This document shows positions 8,447 to 17,696 of a stretch of DNA of 52,749 bases, piece after piece; within the stretch, counting starts at the first letter, position 1; each line of letters starts with the position of its first letter. The DNA lies in assembly GCA_022821445.1 (NCBI GenBank), contig JAJEDQ010000048.1, positions 1 through 52,749 on the forward strand, given 5' to 3'. Made by a program: the position numbers and the translations under genes. The notes under the pieces are model-generated. The model was not told where the DNA came from, ran no database searches, and was given only the letters and a program-made list of their open reading frames with translations. Source of the stretch: Acidimicrobiia bacterium. GTDB lineage: Bacteria; Actinomycetota; Acidimicrobiia; Acidimicrobiales; Bin134.

Positions 8447-9642
8447 ATCCGAGCCAACCGGGTTCCGGCGAGTCGGCCCATAGCCGGGCGCATGAGCGCC
8501 TCTTCCCGTTGGGTGGCCCGAGCCCAATAGTGGGCGGCCTCGCCGTCGTCACCCATGTCGAAACGGTCCCGGTCAGCTCGGTCTTGGTCGGCGAGCACCG
8601 GGCCGATGCGATCCACCATGTCCAGATAGCGCACCAGCCGGGCCACCGATTTGGCCCGTGCCGTGTCGTACCCCTCCAACGCGGGGGCGACCACCGTGCG
8701 CAGGTCGTCGAGCACGGCTTTGTAGACCGCGCTGGCCTCGGTGTCGGCCGGCTCGGGCACCTCAACGGGCTCCGGCACCACTCCGAGGATCTCGCACAAG
8801 AGCTCCGCGGTAACCCGGCGGTGGAGGGTGGAAAAGAGCATGCCCATGCCCATGTCCCCGCCGGCCGCACCGGTCACTCCCAGGCCGATGAGGTTGCGGA
8901 CCTGGCAGGCCAGCTGCCAGTAGCGCACCCGCTCGGCATCCACCGGGCCGTCGTACCAGTCGAACGCAGTGTTGATGTCTACAAACGGGGTGAGCATGGC
9001 CCGCACCGTGATCCAGGCGAGATCCTCCATGGGATCGCCCACATGGGCCAGCTCCCAATCACACATCCCGGTTACTCGACGGCCGTCGTGCAGCACATTG
9101 CCCGGCCCCAGATCACCGTGGACCAGCACCGCCCGCTCCGGCGGTTCGGGCGCGGTCTCAGCCAATTGGCGCAACCCCAGCTCGATCAGCGGATCGGGCT
9201 CAGGGCAGTGCTCCCGATAGAGCCGGGTCCACACCTCTAGATCGTCGTGGGCCAGATCGTCGGGCGGCTCAAGAGCATGAAGGGCATTGACCTGTCCCAT
9301 GAAATCCCTGGCTGGGTCGGGATCGTTCAGCGGACCCGGCGCTCCCTCTACAAAGTCCAACAGCAGCGCCCGCCCATCGGGGCTAAGACCACAGAATTCG
9401 GCCGCTCGCACCGGCTTGTCGGTCAGCCACTGATAAACCTGAGCCTCTCGAGCCAGGTCGTAGCCCACCGCGGAGAGCGCCGAGGTTCCTGCATCCATCC
9501 GCAAGAACCGCTGCCCCCCGTCATCCAGCGTCACCACCCACGCCTGGCGGGAAGCGCCCCCCGGAATGCGAACCGCATCAGCAACCGCCTGGCCGCAGCA
9601 CTCTTTCACCCACCCCAACAACTCGGGTTCCAGCCCGCTCAC
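8443..9642 (-). CDS. Aminoglycoside phosphotransferase-fold kinase (ACAD10-like)
   Basis: A 399-residue APH-family protein. The Brenner motif is HGDLGPGNVL, with catalytic Asp and metal-binding Asn, and the second metal ligand lies in CDWELAHVGDP. A helical C-terminal extension of about 130 residues goes beyond the usual APH core. Relatives of this subgroup are often found with acyl-CoA dehydrogenases and are thought to phosphorylate hydroxyacyl-CoA intermediates (ACAD10-like), which would fit the lipid catabolic genes elsewhere in the window. Antibiotic resistance is a less likely role. It is tail-to-tail with the nuclease before it, the two stop regions overlapping by four bases. Family sure, substrate inferred. 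Confidence 0.8.
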   Translation of the reverse strand: MSGLEPELLGWVKECCGQAVADAVRIPGGASRQAWVVTLDDGGQRFLRMDAGTSALSAVGYDLAREAQVYQWLTDKPVRAAEFCGLSPDGRALLLDFVEGAPGPLNDPDPARDFMGQVNALHALEPPDDLAHDDLEVWTRLYREHCPEPDPLIELGLRQLAETAPEPPERAVLVHGDLGPGNVLHDGRRVTGMCDWELAHVGDPMEDLAWITVRAMLTPFVDINTAFDWYDGPVDAERVRYWQLACQVRNLIGLGVTGAAGGDMGMGMLFSTLHRRVTAELLCEILGVVPEPVEVPEPADTEASAVYKAVLDDLRTVVAPALEGYDTARAKSVARLVRYLDMVDRIGPVLADQDRADRDRFDMGDDGEAAHYWARATQREEALMRPAMGRLAGTRLARI

Positions 9643-9687
9643 CCAACCAGGCTAAGCCTCTCCACCACGAACCGCGCAGTGGGCGGG

Positions 9688-10083
9688 CTACGTCAGCCCG
9701 ATGCCAAGCATCGTGCCCCAGATCGTCAACATGAACCCCGACATGATGAACACCATCGTCCGGGTCAGCTTGGCCATCTGAAGCGCGGTCTCGCCTCGAA
9801 GGCTCTCGAATCCGGCTTCCATTTTGTGCTCTAGGCCGTCCATCTTGTGCTCTAGTCCGTCGATACGGGTGTGAACCCGGGCGAATTCTGCGTCGACCAG
9901 GGCGAATTTGCCGTTCATCTCGGTGCGAATCCGGTCTTCGCTCGCCATGACATCGTCTTTGGTGGCGAGATGTTCCCAGCGCACAGGAGGCAGACACTCG
10001 ATCAACGTTTTCGCCTCCTCCTCACCCAGCACCTCGCTCAAACGGCTCAGCAACGCCAAACGCCTCGCTTCATCCACAAGCAT
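9688..10083 (-). CDS. Small coiled-coil protein with one C-terminal membrane segment
   Basis: 131 residues. The N-terminal part is helical and charged. WEHLATKDDV is followed by heptad-like repeats (RIDGLEHKMDGLEHKMEAG, a near-perfect seven-residue repeat of GLEHKMD/E), then a hydrophobic span TRTMVFIMSGFMLTIWGTML near the C-terminus. This is the layout of the DUF1640/CCDC90-like proteins common in actinobacteria, function unknown; some lie near toxin or phage genes. A GAGAGG element lies eight bases before the ATG at 10083. It probably forms a trimeric or dimeric stalk anchored in the membrane. I cannot assign a role. Confidence 0.65.
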   Translation of the reverse strand: MLVDEARRLALLSRLSEVLGEEEAKTLIECLPPVRWEHLATKDDVMASEDRIRTEMNGKFALVDAEFARVHTRIDGLEHKMDGLEHKMEAGFESLRGETALQMAKLTRTMVFIMSGFMLTIWGTMLGIGLT

Positions 10084-10192
10084 ATCCAGCCTCTCCTATC
10101 AAGAAACCTCAAAGGAGGACCGACACACCGCCCACACGTGGTGCTCACCACCCTACCGACACCCACGACACCCAACAACCACCATTTCGGGT

Positions 10193-10224
10193 GTTCGACG
10201 TTGATTTCCGATAAGGGTTCGACG
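10193..10224 (+). promoter_or_regulatory. Paired GTTCGACG direct repeats upstream of the addB-like gene
   Basis: GTTCGACG occurs at 10193-10200 and again at 10217-10224, 24 bases apart, about 60-90 bases before the AddB-like start. The half-site resembles part of actinobacterial LexA boxes (TCGAAC-N4-GTTCGA) but the palindrome is not complete, so SOS control is only a suggestion. It may be a binding site for another regulator or chance. Confidence 0.25.
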
Positions 10225-10280
10225 CTCGTTGAAACACCAGCCCCACGGAACTGTCGCTCAGGCTCTCTAGAGTCAGGCCT

Positions 10281-13200
10281 GTGAGCATCAAGGTGATCTG
10301 CACTCCGTATGGGGCGGCCGCCACTGAGCGGTTGGGCGAGCAGATTGCCGCGCTGAAAAATGGCTACCCGCTGGCGCCGGTCACGGTGGTGGTGCCCACC
10401 AATATCGCCGGGCTGGGGGCTCGACGGGCGTTGGGGGCCAAGGGCCGGGGGATTGCCGCGGTGGACTTCCTCAAGCTCTTCGATCTGGCCGAGCGGCTTG
10501 GCGCCCCTAAGACGGGCCGGCAAGAAGGCGGCGGGCGCTTGCCGCTTTCAGACTTGGAAATCGGAGTGGCCATGCGCAGGGTGCTGGACACCGACCCCGG
10601 CCTGTTTAGGGCCTCAGCGCATCACCCGGCCACCGAGCAGGCCTTGGTGCGGTCGTATAGGGATCTGCGTGATGTGTCCGACGGAGGACTCGACAAGCTG
10701 GCCGAGCAGAGTCCCCGATCAGCCGATGTGGTTCGCCTGTGCCGCTACGTCCGAAGCGAGTTGCGCGACAAGTGGTACGACGGGCAAGACCTGGCCGACC
10801 TCGCCGTCGAGGCCCTGGAGTCCAAGACGAGGGACGAGGTCCGCAGGGAAATCGGCCCCGTGATCGTGTATCTGCCCCAGCGAGTCACCAAATCGCAGGG
10901 TCGGATGATGTCGGCGGTGGCCGAGAAGGTTTCTGTTGTGGTGATCGCAGGACTCACCGGCGACGACCAGGCTGATGCGGCGGTAGCGACCTCCGTGCTT
11001 CGCTTGGGCGGGACGCTGGACGCCAAGTCCGCCGCTAGCCCTCCGCATGGCCAGCGAATCATCACCGTGGCCACTGCTGCCGAGGAGGCCAGGGTGGTGG
11101 TGCGAGAGGTGCTGGAGGCGGCTCGACAGGGCATTCCGCTGGCCCGCATAGCCGTGCTGTGCGGCGGCGGGCCTCCTGTCATCCGACAAGTGCAGGAGCA
11201 GTTGAAGGCCTCCGGTATCGGGTTCAGCGGCCCCAGCGGGCGCACCCTGGCCGATTCACTCGTGGGTAGGGGACTCCTGGCCCTGCTGAATCTGAAGAAC
11301 CGGGATTTTCGCCGCGACGAGGTATTCGCCCTTCTGTCGGTGGCCTTCCACACCGTCGATCCCATCTCCGACGTGTCATTACCGGAGATGGCCGATGCCC
11401 AGCCCGCGCCGGTGATGGCCTGGGAGCGGGTGTCGCGCCGAGCCGGCGTGGCCCGGGGCGCCGATCAGTGGCAGATGCGCCTTGGCCACCATGCCGATGA
11501 GCTTCGGAAGAAAGCAGCAGACCAACAGAATGATCCCGACGGCACCGGCGGCCGTGTGGAGTGGCTGAACCGCCAGGCAGCCCACGCCGACTCGCTGGCC
11601 CAGTTCATGGCTCAGCTAGAACGCGACCTCGCGCCCAGCCCCGCACCAACCACCTGGAAGAGTTGGCAGAAATGGGTCGAGGGCCTCATCGACGACTACC
11701 TGGGAGGCGACTCGCCCGACGATGACTGGCCCGAGCACGAGAGACAAGCAGCCAAGGCCATCCGGGATACCGTGGCCCGACTGGGCGGGCTCGACGACAT
11801 CGAGGGCCGGCCTCGAACCAGCGCTTTCCTGCCCACGCTGGTTTCGGCATTGAGCGCCCCCGCGGCCCGGGAGGGAACCCTGGGAAAGGGAGTGCTCGTC
11901 GGCGGGGTGGGCGACCCGCTGGGCATGGAACTCGACCGGCTGATCATCATTGGCATGGCTGAGGGAACCTTCCCCCACAGTCCCACCGACGATCCTCTGT
12001 TGCCCGACCGGGAGCGCAAGGCAGCCGGAGACGACCTTTCGCTGCTGGCCGACCAGCACCACGACCAGCACCGCAACTTTCTTGCCGCGCTGGCCGCGGC
12101 CCAGTCCACCACCCTGGTGTACGCCCGGGGCGACTTTCGGCGGGCATCAGAGCAGCACCCGTCGCGCTGGCTGCTCGACACCGCCACCGCCTTGGCCGGC
12201 CGCCGGGTGGACAGCGCCAATCTGGAAAGTCTGACTGGCGAAGAATGCGGCCATTGGTTCGAGCACCTCGCCTCCTTCTCCGGCCAAGTGGTCGCCGCTG
12301 AATTCCCGGCCAACGACCAGGAATTCCGGTTACAGGTACTGGCCCACGCTGTCGGTACCAACCACCGGGGGCTTCCCGACCACCCAGAACTTCCCATCGT
12401 CCGAGAATTTCCCGACGACCCGGCGCTGGTCCGAGGGGCCGAGTTGGCCGCGGCCCGAGCCTCCGACCAGTTCACCCGCTTCGACGGCAACCTGGGCGCC
12501 CTCGACCTTTCCGAGCTGACCGAGAGCGTGATGTCGCCCACCAGCCTGGAGGCGTGGGCCGACTGCCCGATGCGCTACCTCTTCAAACACATCTTGGGAG
12601 TGCAGACCGCAGAGCAGCCCGAGGAGTTGGTGGCCATTTCCGCCCTAGAGAAGGGCTCGCTGGTTCACAAGGCTCTGGACAAATTCATGAGGGAGCAACT
12701 GGAAAGCGGCCAAGTGCCGCCTCCCGGCCAACCCTGGAGCGCCCAGCAGCACGGCCGCCTGCTGGAGATCGGAGAGCAGGTGTGCTCCGAGGCTGAGTCC
12801 AAGGGATTGACCGGCACCCCGGTGTACTGGCACCACGACCGCGGCCGAATCATGGCCGACTTGGACCGTTTCTTGCGAGAGGACAACGAACTCCGCCAAG
12901 AACGGCTCGTCGCTCCCGTGGCCAGCGAGTTGGCCTTCGGAATGGGCGGTAGCAAGCCCGACGACCATGAGGCCATTGATGTGGATCTGTCCGAAGGCCA
13001 GTCGGTGCGGTTCCGAGGCCAGATCGACCGGGTCGACCAGGGGGAGGGCGGCCTGCTGGTTACCGACTACAAGACCGGCAAGGCCGACCCCTACAAAGGA
13101 CTGGACGAAGGCAGCAAGAATTGGGACCCGGTCCAGCGGGGCACCCGGCTGCAACTCCCGGTGTATGCGCTGGCGGCACAAGACGGCCTGGCCGACTCCG

Positions 13201-13532
13201 ATGCGCCGGTGCGGGCCCAGTACTGGTTTGTCACCGGCGAACAGGAGTTCAAGACCTGCGGCTATTCCATAGACGAGGGCGTTATCAGCCGTTTCCGCGA
13301 CGCGCTGAGCGTCATCACCGAGGGCATCGGCGCCGGTGTGTTCTGCGACCGCCCCCAGCCCGGCCAAACCGAGGGCCCGTACAGCCAATACTGCGACTTC
13401 TGCAACGCCGACCGTCTCGGCACCGAGGACCGACGTCGGAAATGGGAGCGCATGCAGCACCAGGCTGAGCTGGCCGCCTACCGAGACCTGGCCGAGCCCC
13501 TCGAGGACGATTCCAGCGGAGAGGGGGGTTGA
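10281..13532 (+). CDS. AddB-like subunit of a helicase-nuclease (inactive ATP site, nuclease domain present)
   Basis: 1083 residues. The N-terminal half is related to UvrD/AddB-type helicases, but the expected Walker A is only YGAAATER, so it is probably not an ATPase. The C-terminal nuclease domain has SPTSLEAWADCPMRYLFKH (cysteine near residue 760), RGQIDRVDQ, the catalytic VTDYKTGKA (about residue 928), and YCDFCNADR (about 1037). AddB proteins use four cysteines for an Fe-S cluster; only three are clear here because the expected last one (C-x5 after CDFC) is missing. The GTG start lies about 60 bases after paired GTTCGACG repeats. It overlaps or abuts the AddA-like gene and should form a double-strand-break end-processing complex with it. 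Many actinobacteria use AdnAB; this pair looks closer to AddAB. Confidence 0.8.
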   Translation: MSIKVICTPYGAAATERLGEQIAALKNGYPLAPVTVVVPTNIAGLGARRALGAKGRGIAAVDFLKLFDLAERLGAPKTGRQEGGGRLPLSDLEIGVAMRRVLDTDPGLFRASAHHPATEQALVRSYRDLRDVSDGGLDKLAEQSPRSADVVRLCRYVRSELRDKWYDGQDLADLAVEALESKTRDEVRREIGPVIVYLPQRVTKSQGRMMSAVAEKVSVVVIAGLTGDDQADAAVATSVLRLGGTLDAKSAASPPHGQRIITVATAAEEARVVVREVLEAARQGIPLARIAVLCGGGPPVIRQVQEQLKASGIGFSGPSGRTLADSLVGRGLLALLNLKNRDFRRDEVFALLSVAFHTVDPISDVSLPEMADAQPAPVMAWERVSRRAGVARGADQWQMRLGHHADELRKKAADQQNDPDGTGGRVEWLNRQAAHADSLAQFMAQLERDLAPSPAPTTWKSWQKWVEGLIDDYLGGDSPDDDWPEHERQAAKAIRDTVARLGGLDDIEGRPRTSAFLPTLVSALSAPAAREGTLGKGVLVGGVGDPLGMELDRLIIIGMAEGTFPHSPTDDPLLPDRERKAAGDDLSLLADQHHDQHRNFLAALAAAQSTTLVYARGDFRRASEQHPSRWLLDTATALAGRRVDSANLESLTGEECGHWFEHLASFSGQVVAAEFPANDQEFRLQVLAHAVGTNHRGLPDHPELPIVREFPDDPALVRGAELAAARASDQFTRFDGNLGALDLSELTESVMSPTSLEAWADCPMRYLFKHILGVQTAEQPEELVAISALEKGSLVHKALDKFMREQLESGQVPPPGQPWSAQQHGRLLEIGEQVCSEAESKGLTGTPVYWHHDRGRIMADLDRFLREDNELRQERLVAPVASELAFGMGGSKPDDHEAIDVDLSEGQSVRFRGQIDRVDQGEGGLLVTDYKTGKADPYKGLDEGSKNWDPVQRGTRLQLPVYALAAQDGLADSDAPVRAQYWFVTGEQEFKTCGYSIDEGVISRFRDALSVITEGIGAGVFCDRPQPGQTEGPYSQYCDFCNADRLGTEDRRRKWERMQHQAELAAYRDLAEPLEDDSSGEGG

Positions 13533-13534
13533 CG

Positions 13535-16500
13535 ATGGCCGCGTCTGACCAAACCCGAACCGCGCAAGATCAGGCCGACCGAGACACCATCTCCGCCGAT
13601 TTGGGCTCGACCCTGTTTGTGGAGGCCGGTGCCGGATCGGGCAAGACCACCGCGTTGGTCGAGCGGGTGCTGGCCCTGCTCGATCACGGCGTGGCCATGG
13701 AGAACGTCGCGGCCATCACCTTCACCGAGAAAGCCGCCGACGAGCTGAAGAACCGGCTGCGCCAGAGGCTCTCCCAGGCAGGCAACCACCCAGACGCGCT
13801 CGACCAGCTCGACGGCGCGGCCATCACCACCCTGCACGGATTCGCACTCCGCATCCTCTCCCAACACGCCATCGAAGCCGGGTTGCCGCCCCGGCTGGAG
13901 GTGAGCCCATTCGACACATTCGAGGATCGATGGGTGGAGTCGCGCGCCCAACTACTGCACAGCCCCGAGCAGCGACACCCGCTGGTGCTGGCCCGAATCC
14001 TGGGAATCACCATCAACCATCTGCGCGACTTGGCCCAAGCGCTGGACAACAACTGGGATCTGGTCGGCGAACGTATGGGGAGCCTTCCGCCTCCAACCGG
14101 GCCGGTCGAGTTGCCCGACCTCAGCAAATTCGCCGACCGGTTCCAAGCCGTGGCCGACTTGGCCGGCTATTGCCTGAGCCCCGACGACAAGATGCTGCCC
14201 CGGCTCGAAGCGGTCGGTCGGCGTGCCGAGCTCCTGCGCCGGTCCGAGGGCGACGGCGAGCAAATCCTCGCGCTGCTGGTGCAGCCCGGGTTGAAGTTCA
14301 CCAAAGCAGGCCGAATGGGCAACTGGCCCGAGGGCGACGACGATGGCCCCTCGCTGTCGGAGGTGGCCGAACAGCTACGCGATCTGGGCGAGGCCATCAC
14401 CGAGGCCAAACAGGACATCGCCGATGCGGTCATCGGGCGATTGGCCTTGGTGTTGGGAGCGCTCATTCTGGAATCCGCCGAAGACCGCCGGAAACGGGGG
14501 GTGCTGGAGTTCCACGACCTGTTGGTGCTGGCCCGAAACCTGCTGCGACACCCTGAGCACGGCCCGGGAGTGCGAGCCGCCCTGGCCGAGCGCTACCAGC
14601 GATTGCTGCTCGACGAGTTCCAGGACACCGACCCCATTCAGATCGACTTGGCCAAACTCATCGCCACCCCTCCCGAGCACAACGAGCAATGGCCCGGACT
14701 CCAAGACCGGCCCGGACGGTTGTTCTATGTGGGCGACCCCAAGCAGTCGATCTACCGGTTTCGACGAGCCGACATTGCGGTGTTCTCCGAGGCCGGACGC
14801 GGACCGACCGTGGCCCGCAAGTCGCTCACCCGGAACTTCCGCACGGTCAAGCCCATCATCGATTGGATCAACGACCTGTTCGACGGGTTCATGGAACCGC
14901 CCGACACCGGAGAGCAACATGTCCAGCCCCTCTATCAGCCGTTAGACCCTGTCCGCGGCGAACCGTCGACGGGGGCTCCCGTTGCCATATTGGACACCGA
15001 GCATCCCCGGGGAACTCGCACCGGTGAGCTTCGCGAAGCCGAGGCCGAAGATGTCGCCCAGGCCATCTTGACCGCCATCGGCCAAGAGTGGTCGGTAGGA
15101 GCTGGGCGCGACCAGAACGATCACGATCTCTGGCGGTCGGCCCGGCTGGAGGACATCTGCATCTTGCTGCCCACCCGCACGTCGCTGTCCCAACTCGAGC
15201 CCGCGTTGAATCGCCACGGCATCCCCTACCGGATCGAGGCCGGCTCGCTGATCTGGGCCAGCCAAGCCATCCGGAATGTGATGGCCGTCGTCCGGTGTGC
15301 GGCCGACCCCACCGACGAGGTGGCCCTGCTCAACGCGCTGCGCTCCCCGGCATTCGGCTGCGGCGACGATGACCTCTTCACCTTCAAGGTGCAGCACGGA
15401 GGCCGCTGGAACTACTTGGCAAAGCCGCCCCCGTCGCTGCGCGCCGATCACCCGGTGGCCGAGGCGATGGACTGGCTGGCCGACCTACACAACCAGGTGC
15501 GGTGGTTGAGCCCAAGCGGGGTCATCGAGCACATCGTGGCTCACCGGCGGCTGATGGAGTCGGGCTGCTTCGGCAACCAGCGTCCCCGCGACGTATGGCG
15601 CAGCCTCCAGGTGGTGACCGACCAGGCCCGCCAGTTCGAAGAGTCCTCCGGTGGCGGGCTGCGGGAGTTCATTGCCTGGGTAGACCGCAAGGTGAGCGAG
15701 CGCGCGAGGGAGTCCGACGTGATCTTGTCGGAGACCGACGACAACGCGGTTCGAATCACCACTGTCCACGCCGCCAAGGGCCGGGAATTCCCCATAGTGA
15801 TCTTGTCGGGCACCTACGGCCGGCCCCGTGGTATGACCGCCAACCTGGTGTGGCCCGCCTCGGGTGGCTTCGGAGTTCGATTCACCAATTCCCTTCTGAC
15901 CAAGACCTTCGCCGAGCACCGGGAACGCGAAGAGCAGATGGAGGAGGCTGAGCGGGTGCGCCTCCTCTATGTGGCCCTCACTCGGGCCAGAGACCACCTG
16001 GTGGTGTCGGCTCATCGCATGGAGCGACCCGAGAACAGCACCGCCAAGCTGGCGATGGCCGACATGGTGGTTCAAAACACCGACGACCTTCCCGCCTTCG
16101 AGTGGCAGCCAGGCGCCTTGCCCGCCGAGACAACGGCCGGCTCGCCGGCGATGTCGTACACCGACTGGGCAGCCGAACGAGAGTCCAGCTTGATCGCAGC
16201 GCAGAGGCCGCTGGCGATCAGCGGCTCGGCCATCGCACAAATCGCGTCTGGCGCTACCCTCGATTCAGCCAGTCCCGACCCCAAGGACATCCCCGACGAC
16301 CACGACGGCGACGACAGGCAAGGCCTGCGGCGCAAGGGACGGGGCGGCAAGCAGATCGGTAGGGCCGTCCATGGCGTGCTGCAAACCGTAAACCTGGAAA
16401 CCTACGCGGAGAGCCTAGATGGGATCGTCCACATCCAGGCCAAGGCCGAGGGCGTCCTGCAAGAAAAAAGCACCGTACGCGCCCTGGCCAAATCGGCCTT

Positions 16501-16876
16501 GGAATCCGACACCGTGCGAGAAGCTGCCGCCCACAAATATTGGAAAGAGCTGTTTGTGGCTGCCCCCCTGGAGGGCACCGTGGTGGAGGGCTACATCGAT
16601 CTGCTCTACCGCACCGACGAGGGACTCGTAGTGGTGGACTACAAGACTGACGGCATCCACGAAAATGACGTCTTCCAAGACAAGATCGACCGCTACAAGC
16701 TCCAAGTGGCCGCCTATTCCCTGGTGGTGGAACAGGCGGTGGAAGATGCAGTTGCGCGCTGCGTGCTGGTGTTCGCCCGCGACGGTCAAACGGCGATGGA
16801 GGTCACCTTCGCCGGCGACGAACTCGCTTCCGCCCAGCAGTGGGTTCTCCGAAAGCTGGTCGACGCCGCGGCCTAG
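13535..16876 (+). CDS. AddA-like UvrD-family helicase-nuclease
   Basis: About 1113 residues; motor subunit pairing with the AddB-like protein for DNA end resection and recombination. Superfamily 1 motifs in order: Walker A EAGAGSGKTT (about residues 29-38), AITFTEKAADELKNRL, Walker B LLLDEFQDTDPIQ (D360), GDPKQSIYRFRRAD, LTRNFRT, TVHAAKGREFPIVIL (about 743), and LLYVALTRARDHL. A RecB-type nuclease domain ends the protein (HGVLQ, EGYIDLLY, VVVDYKTDG near 1034). The ATG at 13535 has a GGAGAGGGGGG element a few bases upstream. An in-frame TTG at 13529 overlapping the upstream TGA is the alternative. All catalytic motifs are intact, in contrast to its partner. Confidence 0.87.
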   Translation: MAASDQTRTAQDQADRDTISADLGSTLFVEAGAGSGKTTALVERVLALLDHGVAMENVAAITFTEKAADELKNRLRQRLSQAGNHPDALDQLDGAAITTLHGFALRILSQHAIEAGLPPRLEVSPFDTFEDRWVESRAQLLHSPEQRHPLVLARILGITINHLRDLAQALDNNWDLVGERMGSLPPPTGPVELPDLSKFADRFQAVADLAGYCLSPDDKMLPRLEAVGRRAELLRRSEGDGEQILALLVQPGLKFTKAGRMGNWPEGDDDGPSLSEVAEQLRDLGEAITEAKQDIADAVIGRLALVLGALILESAEDRRKRGVLEFHDLLVLARNLLRHPEHGPGVRAALAERYQRLLLDEFQDTDPIQIDLAKLIATPPEHNEQWPGLQDRPGRLFYVGDPKQSIYRFRRADIAVFSEAGRGPTVARKSLTRNFRTVKPIIDWINDLFDGFMEPPDTGEQHVQPLYQPLDPVRGEPSTGAPVAILDTEHPRGTRTGELREAEAEDVAQAILTAIGQEWSVGAGRDQNDHDLWRSARLEDICILLPTRTSLSQLEPALNRHGIPYRIEAGSLIWASQAIRNVMAVVRCAADPTDEVALLNALRSPAFGCGDDDLFTFKVQHGGRWNYLAKPPPSLRADHPVAEAMDWLADLHNQVRWLSPSGVIEHIVAHRRLMESGCFGNQRPRDVWRSLQVVTDQARQFEESSGGGLREFIAWVDRKVSERARESDVILSETDDNAVRITTVHAAKGREFPIVILSGTYGRPRGMTANLVWPASGGFGVRFTNSLLTKTFAEHREREEQMEEAERVRLLYVALTRARDHLVVSAHRMERPENSTAKLAMADMVVQNTDDLPAFEWQPGALPAETTAGSPAMSYTDWAAERESSLIAAQRPLAISGSAIAQIASGATLDSASPDPKDIPDDHDGDDRQGLRRKGRGGKQIGRAVHGVLQTVNLETYAESLDGIVHIQAKAEGVLQEKSTVRALAKSALESDTVREAAAHKYWKELFVAAPLEGTVVEGYIDLLYRTDEGLVVVDYKTDGIHENDVFQDKIDRYKLQVAAYSLVVEQAVEDAVARCVLVFARDGQTAMEVTFAGDELASAQQWVLRKLVDAAA

Positions 16877-16888
16877 GGTAAGAGAGCA

Positions 16889-17692
16889 ATGTTCACGTTG
16901 GTGGTGATGGCTGCGGGGTTGGGATCGCGATTCGGTGGAACCAAGCAGCTTGCCCGGGTGGGTCCCAACGGCGAGGCATTCTTGGATTTCGCCATCGCCG
17001 ACGCCCGGGCTGCGGGCGCTAATCGGGTGGTGCTCATCGTGCGAAGCGACATCGAGGCCGATGTCCGCCAGCACTTTGCGGCTCGCGGCGGGCTGCCCTC
17101 AGACCTCGATGTGGCCTACGTGCGCCAAGACGAGCACGGCCCGTTTCGGCCCAAACCGTGGGGCACCGCCCACGCCGTGCTGTCGGCCGCCGAGGCGGTT
17201 TCCGGGCCGTTCATGGTGTGCAATGCCGACGACTATTACGGCCCCACCGCATACGCCGCCCTGGCCCGCGCCATTCACAGGATGGCCGACGACGAGGCCT
17301 GGCTGTGCGGCTACCGCCTCGATCACACCCTTCCCGGTGAGGGCACGGTGACCCGAGGCGTCTGCCAAGTGGACGACGACCGCCTCACCGGGATTGTGGA
17401 GCAGGAGGGAATCTCCCGCGCCGACCACACCTTCCCCGAAGACACCCTCGTCTCCATGAACCTGTGGGCCTTCTCCCCTGCGTTCCTGGACGCCCTAGAA
17501 GTTGGATTCACCCGTTTCCTCGACCAGCAAGGCGACAACCCCACCTCCGAATACCTCCTCCCCCACGCCGTCGCCGCAGAGATGACGAAAGATGCACTCA
17601 CCGTCAAGGTGGCAACCACCGAGGAAACCTGGATCGGCGTGACCAATCCAGACGACCTGGAAGTGGCAAGAGCGGCCCTCAAATCCCGCTAG
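16889..17692 (+). CDS. Sugar-nucleotidyltransferase-like NTP transferase
   Basis: 267 residues with the N-terminal signature VVMAAGLGSRFGGTKQL of NTP_transferase (GlmU/RmlA-type) enzymes. Further motifs are the conserved WGTAHAVLSA and the metal-binding CNADDYYGP. It likely activates a sugar phosphate or related compound with NTP. The C-terminal part (NMWAFSP-like NLWAFSPAFLDAL, SEYLLPHAV, TEETWIGVTNPDDL) matches stand-alone actinobacterial members of unknown substrate. It starts 12 bases after the helicase gene and ends with TAG, four bases before the fpg ATG, so it probably belongs to the same transcript. Whether it feeds the glycosyltransferase at 2142 is speculation. Confidence 0.8.
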   Translation: MFTLVVMAAGLGSRFGGTKQLARVGPNGEAFLDFAIADARAAGANRVVLIVRSDIEADVRQHFAARGGLPSDLDVAYVRQDEHGPFRPKPWGTAHAVLSAAEAVSGPFMVCNADDYYGPTAYAALARAIHRMADDEAWLCGYRLDHTLPGEGTVTRGVCQVDDDRLTGIVEQEGISRADHTFPEDTLVSMNLWAFSPAFLDALEVGFTRFLDQQGDNPTSEYLLPHAVAAEMTKDALTVKVATTEETWIGVTNPDDLEVARAALKSR

Positions 17693-17696
17693 AGAA

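Noticed and set aside
10193-10224. LexA (SOS) operator before the AddAB-like genes
   Set aside because: Only GTTCGACG direct repeats are seen, not the inverted TCGAAC-N4-GTTCGA palindrome. Kept as an unnamed candidate site only.
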